31,836 nt of DNA from an uncultured Collinsella sp. (GTDB lineage: Bacteria; Actinomycetota; Coriobacteriia; Coriobacteriales; Coriobacteriaceae), in contig CALHDP010000024.1 of assembly GCA_938023085.1 (NCBI GenBank), positions 1-31,836 of the forward strand, read 5' to 3'. The translations under genes and the position numbers were made by a program. Positions 16,257-26,800 of this stretch are shown in pieces. Under the pieces are notes generated by a model. That model was not told where the DNA came from, made no database searches, and saw only the letters and a program-made list of their open reading frames with translations. Position 1 is the first letter of the stretch; every line of letters begins with the position of its first letter.

Positions 16257-19200
16257 CTAGATCACCGTTACTCTGCCCTGGTTACCCACAATGGCCTTGG
16301 CCTCGGCCAGCAGCGGGATCGAGCGTGCGTTGACCTTGGCCGGTACCTCGGCGCGCAGCACGCGCCCGTCTACCTGCTCGATAAAGATCTCCACGCGGTC
16401 GCCACCCGGATTGGTGGTAAGCACCGTGGCCAGGCGCGCCATGTTACCCTGGCTAAAGCGGCTATTGGGCACCATGACCTCAAACACCTTGGGCTTGTTG
16501 TTCTCCTCGTTGAGCTCCAACGGCACGATCTCCTGCGCGATGATCTGGTCGCCGCGGTCCGAGCGCTCAAGCTTGCCCTTAATGCGCACAAAGGCGTCGG
16601 ACAGCTGCGCGCCGGTCTCGGGATCGACCTCGCCGTACAGATACCCCTCGGCCTCCTTGTAGGTCTTGGGGAACACCACGACCGTGGCCTCGCCTTCCAT
16701 GTCCTCAAGCTGCACGATGCCCATGGGGTCGCCGTTTTTGGTCACGCGCTTGGACACGCTCGAGACCATGCCGGCCCACCACAGCGCCTTGCCCTCGGGG
16801 ATCTCCTGGTTGATAGTGCCGCCCGTGGGGTTTTGCACTTCGTAGCCGGTGTCGATCTGCGAGAACGAGAAATCGCGCGCTTTGCTGAGCGCATACTCAA
16901 ACGGGCGCAGCGGGTGGTCCGAGACATAGATGCCCAGAACCTCCTTCTCCTGGCTCAGTTTGAGGTGGCGGTCCCACTCCTGACCGTCCGGATCGGGCAC
17001 GCTGACCTCGAAGCCCGAGCCCTCAACGTCACCAAACATGTCGAAGAACGAGGTCTGGCCGCTCGCACGGTCCTTCTGGCGCTTCACCGCGGCGTCGATG
17101 ATGTTCTCGGGGTTGTTCTTATCCACAAAGTGCATCATCTGGCGACGCGGATACCCCGTGGAGTCGAAGGCGCCTGCCTTGATCAGCGATTCAATCACGC
17201 GACGGTTGGCCTGGCTCGAGTCCACACGCTCGACAAAGTCGTGCAGCGTCTTAAACGGGCCGCCCGCCTCGCGCTCGGCGATAATCGCCTGCGCCACGCC
17301 GGTACCCACGCCGCGGATGCCAGCCAGACCAAAGCGCACGCCTTCCTTGGTAGCCGTGAACTCGGTGCCGGACTCGTTGACATCTGGCGACAGCACGGGG
17401 ATACCGTCGTGACGGCACGCCGAGACGTAGTGCACGATCTTGTCGGTTTTGCCCGTATAGGACGTCAGGACGGCCGCCATGTACTCGTGCGGATAGTGCG
17501 CCTTAAGCCATGCCGTCTGCATAACCAGGATGGCGTAACCGGCGGAGTGCGACTTGTTAAAGGCGTAAGATGCAAACTCGAGAACATCATCCCAAATCTT
17601 CTGGGCGACCTCGCGCGTGTAGTTGTTCTTGATAGCGCCATTCATCCAGTGGTCGTAAGTGGTCTCGTCTGAGCCATCCTCCCAGTGGAGCACCGTCGAC
17701 GTGAGCAGCTTGATCTTTTTCTTAGCCACGGGCTTACGGATACGCGAGTCCGATTCGCCCTTGGAGAAGCCGCACATCTCGACGGAGATGAGCATAACCT
17801 GCTCCTGGTAGACCATGGTGCCGTAGGTTTCGCCCAGGATGTCGTCCAGACGGTCGTCGTAGGAGACGGCCGGCTCCTTGCCGTTCATACGGTTGATGTA
17901 GGACGAGACCATGCCGGCGCCCAGCGGGCCCGGGCGGTACAGAGCGATCAATGCTACGACGTGCTTGTACTCGGTGGGCTTCATGTTCTTGATCGTGGCC
18001 GTCATGCCGGCGGACTCGACCTGGAAGACGCCGGCGGTGTGACCGGAGCCCATGAGCTTAAAGATCTCGGGGTCGTCAAAGGGAATCTCTTCCTCTTTGA
18101 TGTCGATGCCGAAGTTCTTTTTGATGTTTGCCTTGGCCTTGGAGATAACCGTCAGCGTGCGCAGGCCCAAAAAGTCCATCTTGAGCAGGCCCATGTCGGC
18201 AACGGTATGGCCCTCGTACTGGGTAATCTCGACGCCGCCCTTGGTGTCGAGCTTGGTGGGCACGTGCTCGTTGACGGGGTCACGGCAGATCAGAACGGCG
18301 CACGCGTGCACGCCCTCGCCGCGGGTGAGGCCCTCGATCGAGAGCGCCGTGTCGATGATGCGGCGGGCGTCGTCGTCCTTTTTATAGGCCTCGGCAAAAT
18401 CGGGGTTAAACAGATCCTCTTTGCCGGGTTGTTTGTCGAGCACCTGCTTGAGCTTGACCTTGGGGTCGCTCGAGACCATCTTGGACAGGCGCTGGCCCAT
18501 GTAGACCGGGTAGTCCAGGACGCGCGCGGCGTCGTTAATGGCCTGCTTGGCCTTAATGGTCGAGTAGGTGATGACGTGGGTGACCTTCTCGGGACCGTAG
18601 AGCTGGCGAACGTGCTCCACGACCTCGAGGCGCCGCTCATCGTCGAAGTCCATATCGATATCGGGCATCTCGGTACGCTGCGGGGACAGGAACCTCTCGA
18701 ACATCAGGCCGTTCTCGAGCGGGTCGAACGCGGTGATGTTCATGGCGTAGGCGACGATAGCGCCGGCGGCCGAGCCACGGCCGGGGCCGACGCCGATGCC
18801 GTTGTCCTTGGCCCATTGCACGTACTCGGCGACGATCAAAAAGTAGGCGGCAAAGCCTTTGTCGCAGATGACCTTGTATTCGTACTCAAAGCGCTCTTTG
18901 ATGTTGACGCCGCCGATCTCGCGCGTGGCCCAGTCGTCACCGTAGTGCTGGCGCAGGCCCTTCTCGCACTCGCGGCGGAACTGGCTCTCGTGCGTCTCGC
19001 CCGGATCGAGCAACGGGAAGCGCGGCAGGATGATGGAGTCCCAGTCCAGCTCCACGTAGCACTTGTCGGCGATCTCGAGCGTGTTGTCGCAGGCCTCGGG
19101 GCAATACGGGAACATCGCCCGCATCTCCTCCTCGGTCTTCATGTAAAACTCCGAGCCGGTCATGCGCATGCGGTTGGGGTCGTCGACCTTGGCGTTCATG

Positions 19201-20060
19201 CCGATACACATGATGACGTCCTGCACGGGCGCGTCCTCGCGGCGCAGGTAGTGGAAGTCGTTTGTGGCGATGACCTTGACCCCCACCTGCTTGGCGATAT
19301 CGATGAGCGTGCGGTCCATCTGCTCGTCGGTCAGGCCGTTGTCGGTGGTGATGCCGTGTTCCTGGATCTCGATGTAGAAGTCGCCGGGCTCGAAGGTGTC
19401 GCGGAAGGTCTCGGCCCACTTGATGGCGCCCTCCATGTCACCGCGGTCGATGTACTTGGGAATGATGCCCGCGATGCAGGCGCTGGTGCAGATCATGCCC
19501 TTGGCGTGGCGGCGCAGGTTGTCGAGCGTCACGCGCGGCTTGTAATAAAAGCCCTGCACGGCGGCCTCGGAGACCGTCTGCATCAGGTTGACGTAGCCCT
19601 CCTGGTCCTTGGCCAGAAGGATCATGTGGTAGAGCTCGGGCTTGTGGTCGCGGGCAAGGGTCTCGTCCGGCGTAAAGTAGACCTCGCAGCCAAAGATGGG
19701 CTTGATGACCAGGGGCGGCTTGAGCCCGTCGATGTTGCCCTTCTCGTCCCACATGGCCATGTCTTTGACGTACTGGGCATGCTCGCGCGGGTTTGCCTCG
19801 GGGTCGGGCTCCACCAGCTCGTCGCGGCGATCCTTTTCCAAGAAGGCCTTGTCGTGGCTCCACGTCTTGTACTCGGGCGTGTTGTGGTTGACGGCGTCGC
19901 AGGCTAACGCCAGGTCGGGCACGCCGTACATGTAACCGTGGTCGGTAATGGCCACGGCGGGCATGCCCAGTTCAACAGCGCGATTGACCATATCCTGGAT
20001 ACGGGTTGCGCCGTCGAGCATGGAGAAAACAGTGTGATTGTGCAGATGGACGAATGCCAT
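16257..20060 (-). CDS. dnaE: DNA polymerase III alpha subunit
   Basis: This is the replicative polymerase subunit, acting in the replisome. The 1267-residue protein starts with the PHP domain (MAFVHLHNHTVFSMLDGATR, ITDHGYMYG, ATNDFHYL), then the C-family polymerase core: GVGPGRGSAAGAIVAYAM and the catalytic PDIDMDFDDERR, followed by YKHVVALIALYRPGP and YAFNKSHSAGYA. A tandem helix-hairpin-helix (FGLAGIRGVGTGVAQ) and an OB fold (WAGMVSSVSKRVTKNGDPMGIVQLED) follow. The stretch after RIRKPVAKKK is about ten residues longer than usual (LLTSTVLHWEDGSDETTYDHW). ATG at 20060 is preceded by a CGGAG site. It stands alone between two repeat elements. Confidence 0.97.
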   Translation of the reverse strand: MAFVHLHNHTVFSMLDGATRIQDMVNRAVELGMPAVAITDHGYMYGVPDLALACDAVNHNTPEYKTWSHDKAFLEKDRRDELVEPDPEANPREHAQYVKDMAMWDEKGNIDGLKPPLVIKPIFGCEVYFTPDETLARDHKPELYHMILLAKDQEGYVNLMQTVSEAAVQGFYYKPRVTLDNLRRHAKGMICTSACIAGIIPKYIDRGDMEGAIKWAETFRDTFEPGDFYIEIQEHGITTDNGLTDEQMDRTLIDIAKQVGVKVIATNDFHYLRREDAPVQDVIMCIGMNAKVDDPNRMRMTGSEFYMKTEEEMRAMFPYCPEACDNTLEIADKCYVELDWDSIILPRFPLLDPGETHESQFRRECEKGLRQHYGDDWATREIGGVNIKERFEYEYKVICDKGFAAYFLIVAEYVQWAKDNGIGVGPGRGSAAGAIVAYAMNITAFDPLENGLMFERFLSPQRTEMPDIDMDFDDERRLEVVEHVRQLYGPEKVTHVITYSTIKAKQAINDAARVLDYPVYMGQRLSKMVSSDPKVKLKQVLDKQPGKEDLFNPDFAEAYKKDDDARRIIDTALSIEGLTRGEGVHACAVLICRDPVNEHVPTKLDTKGGVEITQYEGHTVADMGLLKMDFLGLRTLTVISKAKANIKKNFGIDIKEEEIPFDDPEIFKLMGSGHTAGVFQVESAGMTATIKNMKPTEYKHVVALIALYRPGPLGAGMVSSYINRMNGKEPAVSYDDRLDDILGETYGTMVYQEQVMLISVEMCGFSKGESDSRIRKPVAKKKIKLLTSTVLHWEDGSDETTYDHWMNGAIKNNYTREVAQKIWDDVLEFASYAFNKSHSAGYAILVMQTAWLKAHYPHEYMAAVLTSYTGKTDKIVHYVSACRHDGIPVLSPDVNESGTEFTATKEGVRFGLAGIRGVGTGVAQAIIAEREAGGPFKTLHDFVERVDSSQANRRVIESLIKAGAFDSTGYPRRQMMHFVDKNNPENIIDAAVKRQKDRASGQTSFFDMFGDVEGSGFEVSVPDPDGQEWDRHLKLSQEKEVLGIYVSDHPLRPFEYALSKARDFSFSQIDTGYEVQNPTGGTINQEIPEGKALWWAGMVSSVSKRVTKNGDPMGIVQLEDMEGEATVVVFPKTYKEAEGYLYGEVDPETGAQLSDAFVRIKGKLERSDRGDQIIAQEIVPLELNEENNKPKVFEVMVPNSRFSQGNMARLATVLTTNPGGDRVEIFIEQVDGRVLRAEVPAKVNARSIPLLAEAKAIVGNQGRVTVI

Positions 20061-20159
20061 GTGATGAGCTCCGATGCGGGTTCGTGTTCTGACTGAACGA
20101 TTTTACCGCACGGCGCGGACGGCACCCGAACCTAGCCAAACCAACACGGCTACTCACGC

Positions 20160-20228
20160 AGTTGCGGTGAAATGCGGACTGTTTGGCGGCTTTTTTGGCC
20201 AAAACAGTCCTTATTCCACCGCAAGTTA
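20160..20228. repeat. REP-like palindrome, copy 1
   Basis: AGTTGCGGTGAAATGCGGAC and its imperfect inverted partner (GTCC ... CACCGCAAGTT) form a long hairpin around a GGCGGCTTTTTTGGCC-like centre. It shares the TTGCGGTGAAAT and GGACTGTTTGGC motifs with the element at 31183-31253. It lies between the addA stop and the dnaE start. Confidence 0.75.
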
Positions 20229-20236
20229 TCTGAGGG

Positions 20237-23200
20237 CTAAAGGTTGTAGGTGACTACTTGAGGTTCGGCGGGTTCGACGAAGATGGCTGGATTCGCCTGC
20301 TCCACGCGGACGAACTTGACCGTCACGGCCTCAAAGCCCGCCTTGTGCAACACATCGGCGTAGACGCGCGCCTGCAGGGCGTGCTTCTCCTGCAGCTGTT
20401 CCGGCGTCTCGTCCGGCATGCCGCCCGTCTTGTAGTCGATGACCAGCGCGCGTGACGAATCCGCCGGGTTCGTCGCCAAAGCGTCGATGGCGCCCTCGGC
20501 ATATGCACCGTAGCGAGCGATGTCCTCGTCCTCGCAGCCCAGCGAAAAGAACGGCACCTCGGCGCGAACGCACGGCCACGCGAGCAGGTCGGCACGAACC
20601 GCCGACTTGAGCCAGCGGTCCAGGGCAACGTCAAAGCGTTCGCGCTGCTCCAGCGTCAGGCACCACAGGCGCGCCAGCGCATCGGCACGCTCAGCGGGCA
20701 GCGCATCGGCACCCATCTCGATCAGCCACTGGCAGGCGGCATGGAACGCCGAGCCCAGCGCCATGAGGTTGCCGGCGGGCTCAACGGCGGCCACGTCTGC
20801 ATCCATCATCTCGGAACCGTCCGACTCCGCATCATCGCCGGCCTCGTCCATGGGCACGTGTGCCTCGGCGGCACGGTCCTCGGACTCGGCATGCAGCGCC
20901 GCGGCAATTGACGAGTAGCTATACGAGTCACGCATCAGATACGGACAGATGCCCATGCGCACGCCCACTGCCTGGGGATACACAAGCTCAAACGAATCGG
21001 GCTTGGGGTCAGCAGGACCGGGCACCGTTGAGTGCGCAGCATTATCGGCGACATGGGCATCGCCACGAACGAGCCTGCCCTCGGCGTCTAGCGAAGCGTT
21101 GGCATCAAACGCCTGCTCGCCAAACGTAAAGTCTGCTAGCGATATGAGCTCGTAGTCGCCCGGCTGGGAGTTGTCGAGCACCAGGCGGTCGGCATCGAGC
21201 TGCGGCATGTCCAGAGCGTCGGTCGGCAAAATACGGCGCAGCACATCGTAGGTCAGATCGGTCTCGACGTCGAAGGTCGGCGTCGTCACCTTGCCACGGC
21301 TCACGCCGGCATCCATCGCCAAGATCACCAGCTCGCGCGCACGCGTCATGGCAACGTAGAGCAAGCGGGCCCGCTCCTCGAGCGAAAGCTGCAGATCATC
21401 GTTGCGCAGGCGAGCAAATGCCTCGGCAGGAGAACCCGTCGCGCAGACATCCTCCATGAGCTCCGGCGGCAACCACAGCGACGTGCCCTTGCCCTTAAAC
21501 GCATGCTCAAACTGCTTTTTGACGTCATCGCCCTTCACAAAGGTCCCATCGGCGAGCTTAACGCCATCAAAACGAGCTGGCAGTGCCACGACCTGCGCTC
21601 CGCCCTCGACACGCCCCATATGAGCCGCACCGGACAGCTTGCGCACGCCAAAACACTCGGCAACCGCTACGACCGGATACTCCAGACCCTTGGACGCATG
21701 CACGGTCATGATGCGCACCGCGCCGTCGCCCTCCTCGTTGAGGGCACCCGGGGCTTCCTTGCCCGCCAAGAAGCGGTCGAAGGCCAGCGCGATGGAACGC
21801 GGCGAGTTACCGAACTCGGCCTCCGCCTCGGCCACGGCGTCGAGCGCCTTGAGCACGTTGGCGGCAATGGCCTTGCCCTCGGGACCGCGCTGTGCCAGAC
21901 GCACAAACCAGCCGGAGGCGTTGACCACGTCGCGCGCGATGGCGGCGAACGAATCGCGGCCCACGCGACGAAGCGCATACCGCAGCACCTCGCGGGCGCG
22001 CGTCACGAGCGGCAGATCTTGCAGACCCGGCACGTCGAAATCACTCATGATGCCCGCGTCGATATTCCGGCGCGAGGTCTCCCCCGTCTCGCTATCGAGC
22101 TTGGTCGCCAGCGCCAGGAACTCCTGAGCGCCGAGCGCAAACATCGGCGAGGCGAGCAGCGGCATAAGGCCCTGCGCCGTATCGGCCGGATTGGCGAGCG
22201 CACATACCAGGGCGCGCACCGTCTGCACCTCGGCTGCCTGGGCAAAGACCGAACCACCCGCGATGACGCAGTCGAGCCCCTGGTCGCGGAAGGCCTGGGC
22301 GTAGACGTCGGCGTTGGTCATGCGGCCCAGCAGCAGCACCATGCCGCCCTGGGGCTGGCCGGCATCGGCAAGCGCGCGGAAGCGCTCGGCGATCGCACGG
22401 GCCTTGGCCTGCGTGCGCTCCTGCGTACTGCCGCCGGCAACAAAGAGGGCCTGGCGACGCGAGGCGTCTGCCACCAGCGTGTCCTTGCGGCCGTCGCTCG
22501 CTTCAAGATCCAAAAAGCCCTGCATCAGGCCGCCGTCATCGCCGTCGAAGACGCGTGCCACGTAACGCAGCACCTCGTCATGGCTGCGGAAGTTGCGCAC
22601 GAGCTTGACGAGTTCGCCGGCAGGGGCGTCGGCCACGGCAGTCGCCTCGGGCGCGGCAGACGAGCCCACCTTGCGCTCCTGACGACGGAACACCTCGACC
22701 TCGGCGCCACGGAAGCGATAGATGGACTGCTGCGCATCGCCCACGGTGCACAGCGCGCGCTCCCCCGCACCCGTCAGGTAGCGTATCAGATCGACCTGCA
22801 TCTGGTCGGTATCCTGAAACTCATCGATCATGACCATCTTAAAGCGGCCCTCGTAGGCGGCTCGGATAGTAGGATAGTCGCGCAGCGCCTCGTATGCCAT
22901 GCGCAGCAGATCGTTGTTATCGAGCGCGGACTGGTCGGCCTTGAGCGCGCGGTACTCCGCCTCCACGGCACGGGCGAGCCCCGTCAGCGCATCGAGCGCC
23001 GGGTCGCCGCAAGCCAGCACAATGTTGACAAACGTGTCGGCAGCCTCTGCCTTGAGCAGCTCGACGTTCTCCTTAGGGAACATCTTGCTCGCGCGCGGCA
23101 TGCCGCACGACATCATGAGCCGCGCCACATCCGCCATGGTCTTGTCGCTCGCCTCGAACACGTCGATGGCCTCAAGCGCCACCTGTGCCTTCTCGGTCGC

Positions 23201-23863
23201 GGCCTTGCTCGCGCCGAGCGCCGCACGATAGGCATCGGCAAGTGCCGAGGTATCAGAGCAGCCGCGAAGCACGCACACGTCGTCCATGCCACCCGGCAGC
23301 TGGCTGGACAGCTCCAGCAGGTCGCGCACCAAGCCCTTGATGGTGGTGCCGCCGCCAAAGGGACCGCCCTCTCCCGCCATGGGATACCAGGCGTAGAGGG
23401 CTTTGAGCGAAGCGGCAAGCTCGGGAGCGGCATCGGGTGCCGTCGCGCGGGCCAGCACATGCTCGACAGCCTGGTCCATGAGCTCATCGGTATCGGTGAG
23501 CACCGTGAATTCGGGGTCGATGCCCAGCTCCAGCGCATGCGCACGCAGAATACGCGAGCACATGCCGTGGATGGTCGAAATCCAGGCGTCGTCAACCGTC
23601 AGGGCTTCCTCGTCCATGCCCTCTTCGATAAGCGCACGACGCACGCGGTCGCGGATCTCGGCCGCGGCGTCCTTGGTAAAGGTAATGGCGAGCACCTGGT
23701 CCAGATGCTCAACGAACGGACCGGATTCGGGCGAGAGCGCGTAGACGATACGGCGCGTAAGGGTGAAGGTCTTGCCCGAACCGGCGCCCGCCGAGACAAA
23801 CAGCGGACGGTCGAGCGTTTTGACGACTTGCAGCTGTTGCGGCATCAAAGTCGAAAGATCCAT
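20237..23863 (-). CDS. addA: AddA-type UvrD-family helicase/nuclease subunit
   Basis: AddA is the 3'-5' helicase and nuclease subunit of the AddAB complex, which processes double-strand ends for recombination. The 1208-residue protein has Walker A AGAGSGKT at 25-32, motif Ia/Ib DQVLAITFTKDAAAEIRDR, motif II MIDEFQDTD, motif III VGDAQQSIYRFRGAE, motif V IMTVHASKGLEYPVV and motif VI LLYVAMTRARELV. The C-terminal RecB-type nuclease domain shows GSAFHAACQWL, AEGAIDAL and VIDYKTGGM. A long acidic linker near 990-1040 (EDRAAEAHVPMDEAGDDAES) is not part of the usual core. It starts 3 bases after addB, forming an operon. GGAGG lies about 12 bases before the ATG, a rather wide spacing. Confidence 0.93.
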   Translation of the reverse strand: MDLSTLMPQQLQVVKTLDRPLFVSAGAGSGKTFTLTRRIVYALSPESGPFVEHLDQVLAITFTKDAAAEIRDRVRRALIEEGMDEEALTVDDAWISTIHGMCSRILRAHALELGIDPEFTVLTDTDELMDQAVEHVLARATAPDAAPELAASLKALYAWYPMAGEGGPFGGGTTIKGLVRDLLELSSQLPGGMDDVCVLRGCSDTSALADAYRAALGASKAATEKAQVALEAIDVFEASDKTMADVARLMMSCGMPRASKMFPKENVELLKAEAADTFVNIVLACGDPALDALTGLARAVEAEYRALKADQSALDNNDLLRMAYEALRDYPTIRAAYEGRFKMVMIDEFQDTDQMQVDLIRYLTGAGERALCTVGDAQQSIYRFRGAEVEVFRRQERKVGSSAAPEATAVADAPAGELVKLVRNFRSHDEVLRYVARVFDGDDGGLMQGFLDLEASDGRKDTLVADASRRQALFVAGGSTQERTQAKARAIAERFRALADAGQPQGGMVLLLGRMTNADVYAQAFRDQGLDCVIAGGSVFAQAAEVQTVRALVCALANPADTAQGLMPLLASPMFALGAQEFLALATKLDSETGETSRRNIDAGIMSDFDVPGLQDLPLVTRAREVLRYALRRVGRDSFAAIARDVVNASGWFVRLAQRGPEGKAIAANVLKALDAVAEAEAEFGNSPRSIALAFDRFLAGKEAPGALNEEGDGAVRIMTVHASKGLEYPVVAVAECFGVRKLSGAAHMGRVEGGAQVVALPARFDGVKLADGTFVKGDDVKKQFEHAFKGKGTSLWLPPELMEDVCATGSPAEAFARLRNDDLQLSLEERARLLYVAMTRARELVILAMDAGVSRGKVTTPTFDVETDLTYDVLRRILPTDALDMPQLDADRLVLDNSQPGDYELISLADFTFGEQAFDANASLDAEGRLVRGDAHVADNAAHSTVPGPADPKPDSFELVYPQAVGVRMGICPYLMRDSYSYSSIAAALHAESEDRAAEAHVPMDEAGDDAESDGSEMMDADVAAVEPAGNLMALGSAFHAACQWLIEMGADALPAERADALARLWCLTLEQRERFDVALDRWLKSAVRADLLAWPCVRAEVPFFSLGCEDEDIARYGAYAEGAIDALATNPADSSRALVIDYKTGGMPDETPEQLQEKHALQARVYADVLHKAGFEAVTVKFVRVEQANPAIFVEPAEPQVVTYNL

Positions 23864-23866
23864 GGT

Positions 23867-26800
23867 CTACACGTCCCTCCTTACAAACGTTCCTTCGTGG
23901 TTATACGAGCAGCGCGCATGCGCGGCGTGAGCCGACGTCGGATCGACGGCAGCAACGTTGCCTGCCTCGAGCTCGCGCAGGCGCTCGGCAATTCCGGCCT
24001 CCACGCGGTCGAGCAGGGTGTCGAAGTCCATATTGCCGCCCTCGCCCGGAAAGCCCTTCTTAAGGCCTGGAATACGACCGTCGCCGCGTTCCTCCTCGAG
24101 CAGCTCGTCACTCGCGGCGCCGCGCAGCGCCGGCTTGCCGCCCTTGGTCGAAAAGTAGAGCGCCGCGCGCGTGTTCAGATCCAGCGCCCGCCGCATGGCC
24201 TGCGCGTAGATGAGCGTCTGGGTATGCGGCGGCAACCAACGCGGGTCGTCGGCGGGCACCGCGCCCGTCTTCTCGTCGAACACCGTGGGGTCGGCGAGCT
24301 TATACTCCTCGACGCCCGAACGGTGCTTGTAGTCGATCACCACGGCACGGTTCTCGGCATCCACGTCCACGCGGTCGATGCGCCCGCCGAGCGGCCAACC
24401 TGCATACTCGACCTTAAGCTCGTTAAACGCAAACTCCAGATAGCGCGGGACAAAGGGCGCAAGCGCCTCGGACTCATAGGCGAGCACGCCCTCCAGCTGC
24501 GGCAAGATCTCGGCCACCTGGCGCTCCTCCACCGGAGAGAGTGGCACGAGCGGGCCCTCGGTACCGCGCTTGCCGGCGTGCTCGGCCAGGGTCTCGTCGA
24601 AGACCTCGCGCAGCAGCTCCTGTGCGCGCGGCAGGTTCATGGGCGTCACGCGCTCCATACCTTCCTGCGGCAGGCGAGCATGCAGGTGCTCCAACACGTC
24701 GTGTACAAAGTTGCCCTTCTCCATGTTGCCAAAGCCCGCATCGATAGACTGGGGTTTTACGCGATAGGACACAAACCAGCACAGCGGACAGGTGGAATAG
24801 GCCTCGATCTGCGAGGCGGACGTCAAGCGTGGCACAAGCGGCGCGTCCTCGCCCTCACCATCGCGGCGGCGCAAAACCAGATACGGCACGGCCTCGGCGC
24901 TCAGATGCTGAGGGGCTTCGCATGCGACCCGCTTGCGCTCGAGCCCTTCGCCGGCGGCGGGGTCGAAGTCCCTTACGATATCGCCCTCGCCCACGCACGT
25001 CGCCTTGGCGGCGTCAGCGGCCTTGTCGGCGTCAGCGGTCTTGGCGTCGTCAGCGGTCTTGGCGTCGTCAGCGGCCTTGGCGTCGTCAGCGGCCTTGGCG
25101 TGCGCGCGCAACTCGGTCCACACGGCAGCCGGATAGCACTCGCGCGCCTGACGGTCGTGCGTCACGCGGGCAAGCACAACGGAGCCGCGCGCAGCCTGCA
25201 TCGCACGCCCAAAGCGCACGCGCAGCAGGGCGGCGGGCTCAAGCGTCACGCCGCCGCGATCCAGCTCTTCCGTCAACGTGGCCAACGGGCCCTCCTCATG
25301 CGAGAGCGGATAGCTGTCCAGGTCGACATCGGCAAACAGCACCGCATCGTAGCTGTTGGGACGCAGCGCCGCCGCATCGGCAAGCGACGCAAAGCGCACC
25401 TGGGCGCGCGGCGCGCGGTCGACCTCGTAGGTCTCGTAATCGTATGCGGTACTGCGCTTGTCTACCTTGGTACGAACGTCGTCGAGCACGGGCACAGTCG
25501 CGGCCTGCGACACGTCGAGCGCGCGGGCGTCGTTCATAAGGATGTCGATGGCATGTCGCAGCAGGGCGGTCTCCGCCTGGCGACGAGCCTGACCGTCAAG
25601 CCCTCCAAGGACGCGATCGGGCAACGCCTCGGCGACGGCGAGCATTGCCTTGAGCGCCGTCACGGGTTTGTCGCGCCACAGCGCTTGGAACACGTCCGAG
25701 ACCACGCACGGCACGTTCTTAAACCAGTTGTCATCGCTGGCAGCCTTGCGTGTGCCCCTGACCTGGCCCTGCACGCTCTGCAGCAGGCTCTTGACGGCCG
25801 TGGTGGTCTTGCCGCGCGACAGGCGTATGTTCTTGTCGAAGGTGCGCGCGCTGGCGGCATCGGCACCCGAAAGCGGACTGTAAATCCAGTCGGTAAGCTC
25901 CGGCGCGGGCCACCACTCGGTCTTGGAGGCGGTGCCCTCGTCGGCGGCTTTCATGCGCTCGATCAGTTTGGCGAGCGCCGTGAACTGTCTGCCCGCAATG
26001 GATTGGGAAAACGCCGTGAACTCGGTTGTCTCGGCCGCAATATGACGTGCCGCCAAACGGGCAGCGAGTTCACCAAACAGCTGGGGCGCCCGGGCAGACA
26101 CCACGAGCACACGCACGGGGTCCGCGGACGTCGCGACACCGCCGTCGACTGCGGCGTCCTCACACGTTTTTACCAGCTCATCGATTGCATCCACATAGGC
26201 GTGGGCGCGGGCGTGAGGGCCGGCAACCTCTACAAAGGTAGGCTGAGCGGCGGACTTGAAGGCAGTCTGGGGCGCGGCGGCACCCTCCCCCAGCGGCGCG
26301 ACCTCAAACAGCACACCGCGGGCATCAAAGGCGGCAGCAAGCTCCTCGCGCATTGCCGCCTGCTCGCGGGCAAGCAGCACAACGACCTCTCCCCCATTGT
26401 TCGCCACGGCCGACAGCAGCTCGAGCAGGCCGTGCGTAAACGTTGTGATGCCGCGCACACATACCGCGCGGGCGCACGCCGGAAGGCCGTCGGCCAGCAC
26501 CTCGGCCATAAGGTCAGCCGCCTCGCAGGGCTCGACCATGTCTCGACGGTCCAAGCCGCTCGCATAGGCACTCAACAACTCGAACACGCGAGCCTCGGCG
26601 TCGCTCTTGGGATCGCACCGGCAAACGTCGCCGCAGCAGCGTTCGGTGCCCGTTCCCGCTACGCCCGGCAGCACATCGCGGGCCATGCGCGCGAGCATGC
26701 GCACCGTGCCCTGACTGCGCGAAAGCGGCTGCAGGCCGGCATCGTCGCGACGGGCGATCATGTCCGAGAACAGCATCTGGCGCTGCATGTTGTCGACGAA

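Noticed and set aside
17685..19907. A 740-codon plus-strand frame opposite dnaE
   Set aside because: Antisense shadow of a well-supported dnaE gene; the Val/Leu/Asp/Gly-rich product has no recognisable domain.
25002..25100. CRISPR-like array
   Set aside because: The units are contiguous with no spacers and lie in frame inside a protein-coding gene.
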